NCBI GenBank assembly: GCA_026874595.1
Contig: CM049309.1
Coordinates: forward strand, 52,490,079-52,554,078
Source: Sipunculus nudus
Lineage: Eukaryota; Annelida; Sipuncula; Golfingiida; Sipunculidae
Length of the DNA: 64,000 bases
Direction: 5' to 3'
Shown: one piece after another, positions 63,465-64,000 of the stretch
Layout: each line of letters opens with the position of its first letter
Numbering within the stretch: position 1 is the stretch's first letter
Position numbers and translations under genes: made by a program
The notes under the pieces: generated by a model
The model's database searches: none
Told to the model about the DNA's origin: nothing
Seen by the model: only the letters and a program-made list of their open reading frames with translations

Positions 63465-63470
63465 AATAAA
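63465..63470 (+). terminator. Candidate distal OXCT1 poly(A) signal
   Basis: AATAAA followed by ATGACAATGAATG and then a T/GT-rich stretch (GGTTTTGTTTTTCTTT), a textbook arrangement. Confidence 0.45.
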
Positions 63471-63502
63471 AATGACAATGAATGAAACTGGTTTTGTTTT
63501 TC

Positions 63503-63508
63503 TTTATT
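63503..63508 (-). terminator. Possible poly(A) signal of a convergent gene
   Basis: TTTATT reads AATAAA on the minus strand. It lies 33 bp from the plus-strand signal. No minus-strand exon is visible in the 490 bp that remain. Confidence 0.2.
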
Positions 63509-64000
63509 TTACAATAGACGTAGTATATACATAACAAATGGATTTCTTTTTAAAAGGATGTATTCATGTATATACTTATGAATATATATGACTATATATG
63601 CAGGATTATATACATGATCTAGAGAAATGAAGCTAAAAATAAAAAAGTACGAAACATGACTTCTCAGATATATAATTAAATATACAACACTTCATAATAC
63701 ATATATATCACAGATAATCAGCTTATCAAAATGGCCAAGTCAACAGAACTCCACTTATCAAGGTATAATGGTTGTAAGGTTTATATATTCATACACTTAA
63801 CATGGTTGTACGGTAAGGTTTATATATTCATGCATGGATATTATTTGGTGCTCTAACTGTACATAACTGTATTAAGACATTGCTGCAGTTCCATTGTTAG
63901 TGCTCTACAAACAATAATAAGGATGCACAGACACTGTCAGTAATATTCGTGCTCTAACAGTAACATAGGTGCCCAGATTTGGTTAAAATGATCCAGATAA
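63509..64000. other. Window end, no gene seen
   Basis: AT-rich, with a local repeat of 'GGTTTATATATTCAT' near 63778 and 63815 and of 'GTGCTCTAAC' near 63850 and 63949. Confidence 0.45.

Larger units (their letters stand above)
60435..63470 (+). other. Probable OXCT1 3' UTR / downstream region
   Basis: No coding frame or mobile-element ends. It contains AATAAA at 60627-60632 (a possible early poly(A) signal), a 24-bp minisatellite at 60948-61028, and a stronger distal signal at 63465-63470. If the distal site is used, the 3' UTR is about 3 kb. Confidence 0.45.

Overview
This is AT-rich eukaryotic (animal) nuclear DNA with long introns, GT-AG splicing and dense young repeats. The repeats are mostly hairpin-started, (GTCC/GTCT)n-bearing elements with internal tandem units, a style abundant in molluscs. 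With the two animal genes present, a lophotrochozoan, most likely a mollusc, is the best guess. The species cannot be named from the sequence.

Two protein-coding genes can be supported, both on the + strand. The first is a two-coding-exon homologue of RAMAC (RNMT-activating mini protein, the mRNA cap methyltransferase cofactor) at 15390-17512, predicted 163 aa. The second is a complete 15-exon OXCT1 gene (mitochondrial succinyl-CoA:3-ketoacid CoA transferase, SCOT) at 23342-60434. It predicts 521 aa, every junction keeps phase, and the catalytic Glu is at residue 345. The OXCT1 promoter has a perfect NRF-1-type palindrome, an E-box and an inverted CCAAT box within 100 bp of the ATG.

Layout: 1-7149 is repeat territory, including a three-level nest of elements (2826-7149). 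7150-15240 holds AT microsatellites, a tRNA-like SINE fragment and two further elements. 15390-19045 is RAMAC. 18334-18669 is a MITE with TAA flanks. 19046-23240 is intergenic, with a CRE/E-box cluster. 23342-60434 is OXCT1. Its first intron (22.6 kb) carries a 4.7 kb tandem-repeat element inserted in a SINE, a 55-bp satellite, a GC-rich truncated retroelement, several MITEs, and a second element nearly identical over long stretches to the first. Later introns hold more of the same families. 60435-63470 is probably OXCT1 3' UTR or downstream DNA.

The main discovery-type signal is the repeat system. Several unrelated-looking families share one plan: T-run target, 5' hairpin with a subterminal inverted repeat, GTCY microsatellite, internal tandem units, a 3' palindrome, and a terminus CTAGTT or CTTGTT. 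Three filled/empty site comparisons inside this window define the insertion boundaries. The plan matches non-autonomous Helentron-type (HINE/DINE-1-like) rolling-circle elements. A 12-bp palindrome, GGTGGCGCCACC, recurs in the tandem units of different families, and in one place it has changed on both arms while staying palindromic.
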